A stretch of 64,000 bases of DNA from assembly GCF_002993285.1 (NCBI RefSeq), contig NZ_CP027433.1, forward strand, positions 124,001 to 188,000, written 5' to 3'. This DNA is from Gordonia iterans. Lineage in GTDB: Bacteria > Actinomycetota > Actinomycetes > Mycobacteriales > Mycobacteriaceae. The translations under genes were made by a program, and so were the position numbers. Shown piece by piece: positions 15,112 through 23,949 of this stretch. Each line of letters starts with the position of its first letter. Position 1 is the stretch's first letter. The notes below the pieces were generated by a model. The model saw only the letters and a list, made by a program, of their open reading frames with translations. It made no database searches and had not been told where the DNA came from.

Positions 15112-15909
15112 ATGAACGAACAAACTTTGGCAGGACGCTCCATCGTGGTCAGCGGAGGCACTCAGGGCGTGGGCGCCGCCGTCGTGCGCGCCGCCGCCGC
15201 GGCGGGCGCCGCCGTCACCTTCACCGGCCGCCGACCCGAACTCGGCGAGGCCCTGCTCGACGAACTCACCGCCTCCGGCGCCCGCGCCGCCTACGTCCGT
15301 GCCGACGTCGCCGACCCGGCTTCGGCGGTCGCTTCCGTGGCGACCGCGGTCGACACCTTCGGCCGCCTCGACGGCCTGTGCAACGCGGCGGGGATCACCA
15401 CCCGCGGCACCCTGCTAGACACCACGCCCGATCTCTTCGACCAGCACATCGCGATCAACCTCCGCGGACCGTTCTTCACGATGCAGGCCGCGGTCAAGCA
15501 GATGATCGCCCAGAACGAGGCGGGGACGGTCGACGGCGGAAGCATCGTCAACATCATCTCGATGGCCGCCCACGCGGGCCAGCCGTACCTCGCGCCGTAC
15601 ACCGCTGCGAAGGCCGGGCTCGCCGGTCTCACCAAGAACGCCGCGTACGCGCATCGCTTCGACCGCATCCGGATCAACGGGATCAACATCGGGTGGACGG
15701 AGACCGAGGGCGAGGCGCAGATTCAGAAGCGGTTCCACGACGCCGACGACGACTGGGCCGCGCAGGCGTCGACCAGGCTTCCGATGGGCCGCTTGAACCA
15801 GCCCGCCGACACGGCCCGCTTCGTGACCTTTCTGCTGTCCGACCGGTGCGGCGTGGTGACCGGCTCGGTGATCGACTGGGATCAGTACGTGGTCGGCGCA
15901 CATGACTGA
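15112..15909 (+). CDS. Short-chain dehydrogenase/reductase, probable polyol dehydrogenase
   Basis: A 265-residue classical SDR. The cofactor site is VSGGTQGVGAAVVRAAA (about 13-29) with TGRRPE after strand 2, which has Arg-Arg and suggests NADP(H) or mixed use. NAAG lies near 92-95, the catalytic Ser is in VNIISMAAHAG, and YTAAKAG supplies Tyr and Lys. It is the first gene of a three-gene operon with a Gfo/Idh oxidoreductase (8-base overlap) and a sugar isomerase. That set suggests stepwise oxidation and isomerisation of a cyclitol. The start ATG at 15112 follows AGAAAG; the repeat array lies just upstream. Confidence 0.87.
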   Translation: MNEQTLAGRSIVVSGGTQGVGAAVVRAAAAAGAAVTFTGRRPELGEALLDELTASGARAAYVRADVADPASAVASVATAVDTFGRLDGLCNAAGITTRGTLLDTTPDLFDQHIAINLRGPFFTMQAAVKQMIAQNEAGTVDGGSIVNIISMAAHAGQPYLAPYTAAKAGLAGLTKNAAYAHRFDRIRINGINIGWTETEGEAQIQKRFHDADDDWAAQASTRLPMGRLNQPADTARFVTFLLSDRCGVVTGSVIDWDQYVVGAHD

Positions 15910-16921
15910 GGCAGCCCCGTTCGAACCCCTGCGTATCGGCATCCTCGGCGCTGCCCGCATCGGACCGGACGCGATCATCGGACCGGCGGCCGAACTCGGC
16001 CACCGAGTCGTCGCCGTCGCCGCGCGCGACAAGACGAGAGCGGACGCCTATGCGGCGGCGCACGGAATCGAGCGCGTCGCCGAATCGTACGACGCGCTGC
16101 TGGCCGACCCCGAGGTCGAGGTGGTGTACAACCCGCTCGCCAACTCGTTGCACGGCCCCTGGAACCGCAAGATCGCCGCCGCGGGCAAGGCGCTGCTCAG
16201 CGAGAAGCCGTTCGCATCGAATGCCGAGGAGGCCGCCGACGTCGCCGCCGCGATCCGCGCCGCCGGGGTCGGCTTCCTGGAGGGCTTCCACTACTGCTTT
16301 CACCCCGGCTATCGGCGGGTGATGCAACTCCTCGACGACGACCGGATCGGCCGGGTCCGGCGCGTCGAGGTGCGTATGTCCATGCCGACACCGCAGGACG
16401 GCGATCCACGTTGGGACTACGACCTCGCCGGGGGCGCGATGATGGATCTGGGCTGCTACGCGGTACACGCGATGCGTCGGTACGGCATACGGATCGGCGC
16501 CGCCCCCGCCGTCGTCTCCGCGCACTGCGAACTCCACGCGGAGAACGTCGATGCCTCGTGCACGTTCGACGTCGTCTACCCGGACGGGACCACCGGGCAC
16601 GGCCACGTCTCGATGGAGGGCGAGAAGTTCGACTTCCGGCTGACCTTCATCGGTGACCGCGGACGGGCGACCCTGCACGACTTCCTCGGACCGCATCGCG
16701 ACAACCGGCTCACCGTCGTCGCCGACGGCGCGCAGACCGTCGAGCGGGCGCCGAGCCGGTCCACGTACGCCTACCAACTCGAGGCGTTCGCCCGAGCGCT
16801 GCGCACCGGAGAGCCGACCGTCCTCGACCTCGACGATGCCGTGGAGAACATGTCGATGATCGACGCGGTCTACCGCGCGGCGGGCCTCCCGGTGCGCGGC
16901 GGCAAGGCCGGAATCCCGTGA
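15902..16921 (+). CDS. Gfo/Idh/MocA-family oxidoreductase
   Basis: A 339-residue NAD(P)-dependent sugar/polyol dehydrogenase. The Rossmann fold begins IGILGAARIGPDAIIGPA; the conserved EKP is in ALLSEKPFASNAEEA (about 100) with the proposed catalytic Lys. DLAGGAMMDLGCYAVHAMRRYG (about 175-196) is the signature of the trans-1,2-dihydrobenzene-1,2-diol/xylose dehydrogenase-like branch. It overlaps the SDR gene by 8 bases and the next gene by GTGA, so all three are cotranslated. Substrate unknown; a cyclitol or its keto form is inferred from context. Confidence 0.87.
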   Translation: MTEAAPFEPLRIGILGAARIGPDAIIGPAAELGHRVVAVAARDKTRADAYAAAHGIERVAESYDALLADPEVEVVYNPLANSLHGPWNRKIAAAGKALLSEKPFASNAEEAADVAAAIRAAGVGFLEGFHYCFHPGYRRVMQLLDDDRIGRVRRVEVRMSMPTPQDGDPRWDYDLAGGAMMDLGCYAVHAMRRYGIRIGAAPAVVSAHCELHAENVDASCTFDVVYPDGTTGHGHVSMEGEKFDFRLTFIGDRGRATLHDFLGPHRDNRLTVVADGAQTVERAPSRSTYAYQLEAFARALRTGEPTVLDLDDAVENMSMIDAVYRAAGLPVRGGKAGIP

Positions 16922-17787
16922 GCGCCGCACCGATCGAACTCGTCGCGACGTGCTGGACCAGCGCCGGCGACGTCGCGCCGTTGTCGCCGAACGAGGCGAG
17001 CCCGGTGGACGTCTTCGAGCGCATCGGCGCGGTCGCCGCCACCGGGTGGTCCGGGATGGGGCTCGCCCAGGACGATCTGCGCCAGATCGCCGACGGCCCC
17101 GGATTCCCCGCCGTCCGCCGGGCGCTCACGCAGGCCGGTCTGCGCCACATCGACGTCGAGCTGCTGACGGACTGGTGGGAGACCGGCGAGGCTCGACGAA
17201 CCTCGGACCGGGTCCGCGCGCTGCTGTTCGGCGCCGCCGACGGACTGGGCGCACAGCACCTCAAGATCGGCACCGCATTCGGCGATGCCCTCGGCTCGAC
17301 CGGGTCGCTGGTCGCCCCGTTGCGCGAACTCGCGGACGAAGCCGCCGACCACGGGCTGCGGCTGATGCTCGAGCCGATGCCGTTCTCGATGATCGCGAGC
17401 ATCCCGACGGGCGCCGACCTCGTCCGCGCCGTCGATCGAGAGAACTGCGGCCTCGTCGTCGACGCCTGGCACGTCTTCCGCGCCGGAACGTCTCTGCGGG
17501 ATCTCGCCGCGTGCCTGTCCCCGGACATCCTCTTCGGCGTCGAACTCAACGACGCCGACGCCGACCCGGTGGGCTCGCTCTTCGAGGACACCCGCGATCG
17601 CCGCCGGCTCTGCGGACAGGGTGCCTTCGACCTCGTCGGCCTCATCCAGATGCTCGCCGCGACCGGCTGGGCCGGTCCGTGGGGAGTGGAGATCCTCTCC
17701 GACGAGCACCGCGCGAAGGACGTCACAGTCGCTCTCGCCGAGGCACGCGAGACGGCGCTCGACGTACTCACCACCGCGCTGTCGTAG
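16918..17787 (+). CDS. Sugar phosphate isomerase/epimerase-like TIM-barrel protein
   Basis: A 289-residue xylose-isomerase-like TIM barrel (AP endonuclease family 2 fold). Metal-site-like acidic residues appear in LMLEPMPFS, GLVVDAWHVFRAG, FGVELNDAD and WGVEILSDEHR, the last with the usual terminal Glu. The GTG start overlaps the previous stop as GTGA. IolE, IolI and IolH belong to the same superfamily, and no other iolE candidate was recognised nearby, but the sequence does not show which of these it is. Its 3' end is convergent with the AlkZ-like gene, whose open frame continues antisense across it. Confidence 0.8.
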   Translation: MSAAPIELVATCWTSAGDVAPLSPNEASPVDVFERIGAVAATGWSGMGLAQDDLRQIADGPGFPAVRRALTQAGLRHIDVELLTDWWETGEARRTSDRVRALLFGAADGLGAQHLKIGTAFGDALGSTGSLVAPLRELADEAADHGLRLMLEPMPFSMIASIPTGADLVRAVDRENCGLVVDAWHVFRAGTSLRDLAACLSPDILFGVELNDADADPVGSLFEDTRDRRRLCGQGAFDLVGLIQMLAATGWAGPWGVEILSDEHRAKDVTVALAEARETALDVLTTALS

Positions 17788-17834
17788 TACGCACGACGCC
17801 CACGGCGTGGGATCGATCTCGACGATCGCCTCCG

Positions 17835-19022
17835 CGATTTCATGGCCGGCGACGGGTAGACGGTGAAGACCCGCTGTCCGCCGAGCCAGTTGTCCAGCCG
17901 CCGGATCTCGGCATCCAGCGCGGCACGCGCGGTCGGACTCACCTCTTCCAGGAGTCGGAGCCGCACCGTGCCGGTTTCGTCCTGCACCCACACTCCGACG
18001 ACCCTGCCGTCGACCCAGGCCGTCGTGCCGGCGTTGCCGACGCTGTCGAAGAGCACCGGACCGTGTGCACCGAGAAAGAAGTCGCGTCCCTTCCAGCCCA
18101 TCACCGTGGGATCCAGAAGCGGCAGCAGCGCCGCCCACGGTTCCGGGGACGCCACCGGATCGACGTCGTCGTCGCGCAGCCACGCCTCGGTACCGTCCTC
18201 CAGTGCCACGGGGCGCGCGCCGAGGTCGTCGAGCGCGGTCCGGACAGCGGTCTTGGTGCCGCCGAGCCACCAGGCGATGTCGTCGACGGTGCCGGGACCG
18301 TACGACCACAGCCACCGGTTCACCAGTTCGGCGTACCCCGCCTCCGCATCGAGTCGCTCGGGCACGACGCCCTCCCACCAGACTCCGGTCGTGGTCCATG
18401 TGGGCCGGCTCGCATACCAGGGGCCGGCGTTCGCGCCCCGCGCCACGGCGCCGGCCATGCTGAGCTGGGCCAGCACCTTCGGTGCGATCGCCATCTTCCC
18501 GCCCCACGACGCCCCCGGTGCCTGCTCGATCATCCCGCCGACTTCCGGCACCTGCGCACGCACTTGCGCCGAGGTTCGCGGCACCCCGTCGGAGAGGTGC
18601 GCGAGCACCGCTCGTTCCGCGTCGGCCAGCCATGCCTCCCCCGTTCCGCCGGCGGCGGGACCCCAGCGTTCCAGGTTCCGAATCAGACGACGACGGTGCG
18701 ACGCGGCGATGCGGGCGGCCGCACTGCCCCAGACCGCCGGCACCAGATCGCGTGGCAGCACGAACAGCGTCTCGCGCATCGCCTGCTGCCGGATCAGGGA
18801 ACGGGCCTCGTAGAGCGCGCGCTCGACGTCGTCGATCCCACTCTGCTCGCTGCGTGCCCAGCAGGCGAGATACACGCTCGGCGGCTCGGTGGCATGCAGA
18901 CAGACCACGGCGCGCGGCGCGTCCTCCGGAGTCACCACCCGAGCCGACTCGGCCAGCGCGTGCCGCACCCCGAGCCGGGCCCGGCGCTCATCATCGGTCA
19001 CCGTGCGCAAGGGCGTCGCCAT
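17835..19022 (-). CDS. Winged-helix DNA-binding / AlkZ-like DNA glycosylase family protein lacking a stop codon at its expected end
   Basis: About 396 residues of a HTH_42 (YcaQ/AlkZ-like) protein: RLGVRHALAESARVV, VVCLHATEPPSVYLACWAR, LPRDLVPAVWGSAAARIAA, ELVNRWLWSYGPGTVDDIAWWLGG and LDNWLGGQRVFTVYPSPAMK. AlkZ-type enzymes unhook DNA crosslinks; simpler actinobacterial members are uncharacterised. Similarity to the family ends around 17838, but no stop follows in this frame: it stays open to 16710, antisense through the isomerase gene. One neighbouring frame has TGA just there (CCATGA near 17840), so a one-base indel, real or sequencing, may have removed the proper stop. The start ATG 19022 is the only one near the conserved N-terminus. 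It is divergent from the MFS gene. Confidence 0.7.
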
Positions 19023-19098
19023 GCGGGCATGGTAGCGATCAGGGTACGTCGGCCGAGTGACGAAGACGTACACCGCGACGTTCTCAATCTCCCGAGTT

Positions 19099-19108
19099 TG
19101 TCCTAACA
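19099..19108 (+). promoter_or_regulatory. Putative -10/operator at the MFS exporter start
   Basis: TGTCCTAACA matches KGWCHTRACA completely and holds TAACAT (19104-19109) as a possible -10. Transcription about 7 bases later would begin at ATG 19117, giving a leaderless message. The same layout is seen at 5274. Confidence 0.35.
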
Positions 19109-19113
19109 TACTG

Positions 19114-20526
19114 ATGATGAGACGGCGGCCGCGCTCCGGGCGTGAGGCGGGATTCTCGCGCCCGCTCGCCTTGCTGGCCGCGGGCGCGCTCTTCATGGAA
19201 AACCTGGACGGCACCATCCTGGCGACCGCCGCCCCGGCGATCGGGCGCGACTTCGGCATCGCACCGGAGTCGGTCAACACGACGATGGTCACCTACCTGC
19301 TGGCCGTGGCGATCTTCGTCCCGGTGACGGGCTGGCTGGCCGATCGATTCGGCGCCCGCCGCACGTTCCTCTGGGCGATCGCCGGGTTCACCGCCGCATC
19401 GGTCGCCTGCGCCCGCGCGCCGGACTTGCTGTGGCTCTGCGTCTTCCGGGCTGTCCAGGGCATCGCCGGAGCGCTGATGATCCCGATCGGCCGGCTCGCT
19501 GTATTGCGCGACCTGAAACCCGCGCACCTGCTGGCGGCAATGGCGTACCTCACCTGGCCGTCGTTGATCGCCCCCGTCGCCGCCCCGGTGCTCGGCGGTG
19601 TCATCACCGACGCCCTGGGCTGGGAGTGGATCTTCCTGATCAACGTGCCCATCGGAGCGGCGCTGGCGATCGCCGGACTCTGGGTGGTGCCCAACAGTGA
19701 GCCCGCGCGACGCACACCCCTCGACTGGCCCGGCTTCGTGCTCGTCGCCGGGGCGATCACGTGCCTCACCGGCGCCGTGGAACTGGCCGCGACCGGCGCG
19801 CCGTGGCTGGTCGCGGTGTTGCTCGCCGCCGCACTGCTGTCGACGGCCGCCGGTGTCGCGGCCATGCGCCGCCGCGCTCATCCACTGCTGGACCCCGCCG
19901 TGCTCGCGATCGCGACGTTCCGGGTGGGCAATGTCAGCGGCAGCGTCTACCGGATGATGATCACCGCGGCGCCGTTCCTGTTCGCCCTGCTCTTCCAGGC
20001 CGGATTCGGCTGGAGCGCGGCCGCCGCCGGCGCGGCGATCACCGCCGTGTTCGCCGGCAACCTCGGCATCAAACCGCTGACGTCACCGATCATCCGAAGG
20101 CTCGGCTTCCGCACGACGCTGATCTGGTCGAACGTCGCCGGGGCGCTGCTGCTGTTCGTGTTCGTCGTCGTCACCGCCGCCACCCCGGTGTGGCTGATCG
20201 TAGTGCTGCTGTTCCTGGGCGGAGTCTTCCGGTCGATCGGCTTCAGCGCCTACAACACCGTCCAGTTCGCCGACATCCCACCGGACCACCTCTCCGCCGC
20301 CAACACGCTCAGCGCCACGCTGCAGCAAGTCGGCACGGCGCTGGGCATGGCCGTCGCCGCGCTCGCTGTGCGCATCGGCATCGCGGTGATCGGCGACGAC
20401 GCTGCGCACCATCCCGCCCTCCCGTACCGGCTGGCCTTCGTCGTCGCCGGCGCGATCATGCTGCTGCCGCTGGTCGGCGCGCTTCGCCTGCCCGCCGACG
20501 CCGGCCATCGCGCCACCCGCCGCTGA
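19114..20526 (+). CDS. MFS transporter, DHA2-type drug/proton antiporter
   Basis: About 470 residues. FMENLDGTILATAAPAIGRDF is the helix-1 motif of DHA2 transporters, followed by GWLADRFGARRTFLWAI (motif A) and RAVQGIAGALMIPIGRL (motif C-like). Some 13-14 hydrophobic segments follow, in line with the 14-TM DHA2 group. Substrates of this group are lipophilic drugs or metabolites. Translation could start at 19057, but that would place the promoter inside the divergent AlkZ-like gene's leader; ATG 19114 or 19117 is preferred because a TAACAT box sits 5 bases upstream. Whether it exports something tied to inositol metabolism is unknown. Confidence 0.85.
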   Translation: MMRRRPRSGREAGFSRPLALLAAGALFMENLDGTILATAAPAIGRDFGIAPESVNTTMVTYLLAVAIFVPVTGWLADRFGARRTFLWAIAGFTAASVACARAPDLLWLCVFRAVQGIAGALMIPIGRLAVLRDLKPAHLLAAMAYLTWPSLIAPVAAPVLGGVITDALGWEWIFLINVPIGAALAIAGLWVVPNSEPARRTPLDWPGFVLVAGAITCLTGAVELAATGAPWLVAVLLAAALLSTAAGVAAMRRRAHPLLDPAVLAIATFRVGNVSGSVYRMMITAAPFLFALLFQAGFGWSAAAAGAAITAVFAGNLGIKPLTSPIIRRLGFRTTLIWSNVAGALLLFVFVVVTAATPVWLIVVLLFLGGVFRSIGFSAYNTVQFADIPPDHLSAANTLSATLQQVGTALGMAVAALAVRIGIAVIGDDAAHHPALPYRLAFVVAGAIMLLPLVGALRLPADAGHRATRR

Positions 20527-20551
20527 CTGCCGCGGCGTAACCTGATCCACC

Positions 20552-21643
20552 GTGAATGACACGTCGGGCACTGGATCCGGGCGGATCCCGGACTGGGCGG
20601 ATCCGCGGCTCGTCGTCGGACTCCGCGGCGAGGACGGCGACTTCGTCATCGACGGAAATCCCCACACCCATCGGGGGCTCATCCGGATGTTCAGCCCGGA
20701 CGAGCCGCACTGTTTCGTCTCCTTCTCCGTCCGGCCGGACCAGATCGTGCCCCGGACGGAGTTTGCGGCGGGCTGGATCCAGGGCTTTCTCAGCGGGAAC
20801 GAGCCCCCGGGAGAATGGACCGACGACTACCTGCCGGAGCGGCGCGACCGGACCCTCGACTTCTTCCACGAGCATCACTACCCGTTGTCGTCGCAACGGC
20901 GCGGACGTATCGCCTTCAACGCCGTCCGGTCGAGCGTCGAATGCGGGGGCCGATCGACACCGCTCGAACGGCTAGCCAGGGTGTGCTCCGCCGTCGCAGA
21001 GCGCGTCGGGGAGTGGGACGCCGCCGGATGGATCGCCGTCGACCCGGACTACGGCCCGCTCGACCCCGTTCCGCTCGAGACTCCCGCGCAGATCTTCGAG
21101 GCGCTGGCCCGAGTCAATCGGCCCGGGACGCTTCGCCGGTATCCGGAGATCATCGTCCTGAACCCGGAACCCGGAACCCGAAGAATCGAGATCCGTATCG
21201 CGATCAACGGCGAGCCCGACTCGGTGGACGCGGGTTTCCGTGTGACGATCAACCTCGAGGACCTCGCGCCCTTCGGTCTGCAGGGCGACCTCGACGACCA
21301 CGCACCGTGGATGCGCTCGACATTCCGAACACTCGTGGAATGCTCCGCTCCGGACGTCGCTTCCCTCTCGTTCGGCACACCGCTCCGCGAATCCACCGGC
21401 TTCCGCGTCCCCAGCGACTGGGACGTCGATGCCATCGGCATCCCCGGTTGGCTCACTTTCCTCGCAGGCGCATCCGCCGAGACCGACCGCGTCGGCACGG
21501 AGGTTCGCCCGTTCGGCGACGGCGAATTCGACCGCAGCGTTCTCGTCGACGGTTCGCTCTACGAATTCCGCGGCGCGCCGAGCGAGTTCACGACGGAAGC
21601 CGCTGATCGGCTCGCCGCGCACCTGGACGCGACCGACGACTGA
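20552..21643 (+). CDS. Uncharacterised protein, 363 residues
   Basis: Not recognised. The reading frame opens with GTG (VNDTSGTGSGRIPDWADPR) 25 bases after the MFS gene and is supported by codon use (G/C at third positions) throughout. It has no signal peptide, membrane segment or repeats; composition is soluble and acidic with many Trp/Pro. Segments such as GLIRMFSPDEPHCFVSFSVR, DFFHEHHYPLSSQRRGRIAF and RIEIRIAINGEPDSVDAGFR look like alternating beta strands. Same-strand proximity suggests cotranscription with the MFS gene but gives no function. The 115 bases after it (21644-21758) hold nothing recognised. Confidence 0.6.
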   Translation: MNDTSGTGSGRIPDWADPRLVVGLRGEDGDFVIDGNPHTHRGLIRMFSPDEPHCFVSFSVRPDQIVPRTEFAAGWIQGFLSGNEPPGEWTDDYLPERRDRTLDFFHEHHYPLSSQRRGRIAFNAVRSSVECGGRSTPLERLARVCSAVAERVGEWDAAGWIAVDPDYGPLDPVPLETPAQIFEALARVNRPGTLRRYPEIIVLNPEPGTRRIEIRIAINGEPDSVDAGFRVTINLEDLAPFGLQGDLDDHAPWMRSTFRTLVECSAPDVASLSFGTPLRESTGFRVPSDWDVDAIGIPGWLTFLAGASAETDRVGTEVRPFGDGEFDRSVLVDGSLYEFRGAPSEFTTEAADRLAAHLDATDD

Positions 21644-21758
21644 CCGCAGGCTCACCGTCGTCGCCCAGGAGTCGCGTGTACGACACCGGCCGAATACGGC
21701 CCACCGAGGGGAATGTTCCCTCGGCGCTCCTCATACGACCGGTGTTGTTCCAACAAAC

Positions 21759-22751
21759 TCAGGCGATCGTCACCGTGCGGCCGCTACGCAGGCTCTCGGC
21801 CGCCGCGTCCGCCAGCACCAGGGCGGCCCGCCCGTCGTCGAATCCCGGCGAGGGATTCTCGCCGGTCTCCAGGCTCGTCACGAAGGCGTCGAACTCGGCG
21901 CGGTAGGCGGGCGTGTAGCGGTCAAGGAAGAAGTGGTGGATGGGTGGCGCAGCGTCGGTCGTGTGGGCGCCGGAGAACCGCACACTCGTCGCGTGCTGGT
22001 TGCGCGCCTCGAGGGCGCCCCGCTCGCCGAACGCCTCCAGCCGCTGGTCGTAGCCGTAGGCGCAGCGCCTCGAGTTGGTGATCGTGGCGAGCCGGCCGTC
22101 CACGCTGCGCAGGCTGACGACGGCACCGTCGATGTCTCCGGCCTGTTCGATCTCCGGTGAGATCAGGTTGGCGCCGAGCGCGGTCACCTCGGCGACGTCC
22201 CCGAGAAAGAAGCGGGCCATGTCGAAGTCGTGGATCATCATGTCCCGGAACAGTCCTCCTGAGGTCTCCACATACCCGGCAGGCGGCGCGGCCGGGTCGC
22301 GGCTGATGATGGTGAGCTGCTCCAGTCCCCCGATCTCGCCGGCCGCCACGCGGGCCCGGACGTCGGCGAACGACGGATCGAACCGACGATTGAAGCCCAA
22401 CATCACCCGGCGGGTGAGCTCGCCGAGTTCCTCGCGACACGCGTCCACCCGCGCCAGATCGAGATCGATCGGCTTCTCGCACAGCACACCCTTGCCGCGG
22501 CGGACGGCACGGGTCAGCAGGTCGATGTGCGTCGGGGTCGGCGACGCGACGATCACCGCGTCGATCGACTCGTCGTCGAGGATCGGATCCGGGGACGTGT
22601 ACGCCGCCGCCCCGTAGTCGCGACCGACCTTCTCCACCGCGGAGCCGAACGGGTCGAACACGGCGACCAGCTCGGCGCGCGGACTCGCCGCGACCGAAGC
22701 CGCATGGACCTGTCCGATCCGGCCGCAACCCAGCAGACCGATCCGCTTCAT
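21759..22751 (-). CDS. iolG: myo-Inositol 2-dehydrogenase
   Basis: IolG starts the pathway by oxidising myo-inositol to scyllo-inosose with NAD+. The 330-residue Gfo/Idh/MocA protein has IGLLGCGRIGQVHAASVA (Rossmann), GVLCEKPIDLDLARV with the catalytic EKP Lys (about 94), and SGGLFRDMMIHDFDMARFFLG (about 165-185), the IolG-type signature with Asp and His. ARRMLGFNRRFDPSF-like sequence (MLGFNRRFDPSFADV) is also typical. GGGGAGGT precedes the ATG with good spacing and a candidate IolR site lies 24 bases upstream. It points away from the LacI-type gene's end at 22823 in the same direction, so it may also be read from that promoter. Confidence 0.9.
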   Translation of the reverse strand: MKRIGLLGCGRIGQVHAASVAASPRAELVAVFDPFGSAVEKVGRDYGAAAYTSPDPILDDESIDAVIVASPTPTHIDLLTRAVRRGKGVLCEKPIDLDLARVDACREELGELTRRVMLGFNRRFDPSFADVRARVAAGEIGGLEQLTIISRDPAAPPAGYVETSGGLFRDMMIHDFDMARFFLGDVAEVTALGANLISPEIEQAGDIDGAVVSLRSVDGRLATITNSRRCAYGYDQRLEAFGERGALEARNQHATSVRFSGAHTTDAAPPIHHFFLDRYTPAYRAEFDAFVTSLETGENPSPGFDDGRAALVLADAAAESLRSGRTVTIA

Positions 22752-22774
22752 GGAAACCTCCCCAAGTAACTAAG

Positions 22775-22788
22775 TATGTCTGCACAAA
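22775..22788. promoter_or_regulatory. Operator-like site before iolG
   Basis: On the minus strand TTTGTGCAGACATA, 24 bases upstream of the iolG ATG, matches TTTGTCnnGACAAA in 10 of 12 defined positions. It lies between the LacI-type gene and iolG, so iolG probably has its own regulated promoter. Confidence 0.55.
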
Positions 22789-22822
22789 CCGTACACGGGG
22801 CCCGGCGGGCCGCGTCGAGAAA

Positions 22823-23824
22823 TCAGGGCCGCGGCGCCGCCGTGGTGCCGCGCACGGTCAGGACCGGCTGCAGTTGAACCCGGACGGGATCGGCCGCACC
22901 GCCGCGCATCCGGTCGAGCAGCGACGCGCCGGCCCGCCGCCCCACCTCGAAACTGAGATCGTCGACGGTCGTCAGCCCCACCAGTCGCGCTGCTGCCAGG
23001 GAGGTGTCGTCGTAGCCGACGACCGACAAGTCTCCGGGCACTTCCCGTCCCACGTCCCGGGCGGCCGCCAGCGCGCCGACGGCCAGCACGTCGTTGGCCG
23101 CGAACAGGGCGGTGATTCCCGGGTCGGCGTCCAGGAGCTCCCGCGCCCCGTCGTAGCCGGCCCGATCCGTGGCCCCCCGCGCCTCGCCGGTCGAGATCAC
23201 CTGCGCACCCCCCGACCGCGCCTCCGATTCGAAGGCCGCGCGCCGGGCCCGGCCCGCGCCCGATGCCACCGCTATGTGGCCGAGTCGCCGGTGGCCGAGG
23301 CCCACCAGGTGACGAGCCACCAGGCGCCCGCCTTCTGCGTCGTCGTTGGCGACAACGTCGTACCGGTTCTCGCTCGCGGGCACTTCCCGAGTGCCGACGA
23401 CGACGACGGGCGGCAGCCCCGCCCCGGCCAGCGCACCGGGCGGATCCGTGCCGACCACCATCCCGTCGACCCGCATGGACAGGAACTGGTCCACCGGATC
23501 CTCGGCCTGATCGTCGGTCGCGATGTCGACCACGCTGAGTCGGTAGCCGGCCGGGCCGAGCGATGCGTGCAAACCGCGCACCAAGTCCACGAACCACAGG
23601 TTGGTGTAGTCGTCGATGAGCACACCGACCACCCTGGTGCGCCCGGCGGCGAGATTCGCCGCCGCCCGCGACGGCCGATATCCGAGCTCCGCGATCGCCT
23701 CCCGCACGGCGCGTCGCGACTCCTCGCCCACCTTCGGCGAGTCTTGGAGCACCAGGGACACCAGCGATTTCGAGACGCCCGCGGCCTGCGCGACGTCGTA
23801 GATGGTCGGTCGCTTCTGCGGCAT
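22823..23824 (-). CDS. LacI-family transcriptional regulator
   Basis: A 333-residue canonical LacI regulator. The HTH is PTIYDVAQAAGVSKSLVSLVLQDSPKV (residues 6-32), with hinge helix RPSRAAANLAAGRTRVVGVL. The effector domain has the usual GMVVGTDPPG, GLGHRRLGHIAV, ALFAANDVLAVGALAAA and PGDLSVVGYDDTSLAA segments. It is divergent from a Gfo/Idh-isomerase operon (23950) and upstream of iolG, so it probably controls one or both in response to a cyclitol or sugar. The two LacI-type genes and the GntR gene make three regulators for one island. Confidence 0.9.
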   Translation of the reverse strand: MPQKRPTIYDVAQAAGVSKSLVSLVLQDSPKVGEESRRAVREAIAELGYRPSRAAANLAAGRTRVVGVLIDDYTNLWFVDLVRGLHASLGPAGYRLSVVDIATDDQAEDPVDQFLSMRVDGMVVGTDPPGALAGAGLPPVVVVGTREVPASENRYDVVANDDAEGGRLVARHLVGLGHRRLGHIAVASGAGRARRAAFESEARSGGAQVISTGEARGATDRAGYDGARELLDADPGITALFAANDVLAVGALAAARDVGREVPGDLSVVGYDDTSLAAARLVGLTTVDDLSFEVGRRAGASLLDRMRGGAADPVRVQLQPVLTVRGTTAAPRP

Positions 23825-23858
23825 GCCCGCCTCGCCTCCTGAGAGTACTTCAAGCCCT

Positions 23859-23872
23859 ATTGACAGGACATA
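23859..23872. promoter_or_regulatory. Operator-like site between the LacI gene and the Gfo/Idh operon
   Basis: ATTGACAGGACATA agrees with ATTGTCAGGACAAT at 12 of 14 positions (differences at the fifth and the thirteenth). It lies in the 125-base divergent promoter region, along with ACTGGCACGC/GGAGCGTTCCAA-like inverted sequence GGAGCGTTCC (23908-23917) that might serve the LacI protein. Confidence 0.5.
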
Positions 23873-23949
23873 GTAGTCCGGACCGCAATCACTGGCACGC
23901 TCTGTTGGAGCGTTCCAACTTCCACCACTGTAGTCACCCCTGGAGAGTC

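Noticed and set aside
19057..19113. Longer N-terminus of the MFS transporter (start at 19057)
   Set aside because: It would put the start in the promoter of the divergent gene and add a non-family, non-hydrophobic segment; ATG 19114 fits better.
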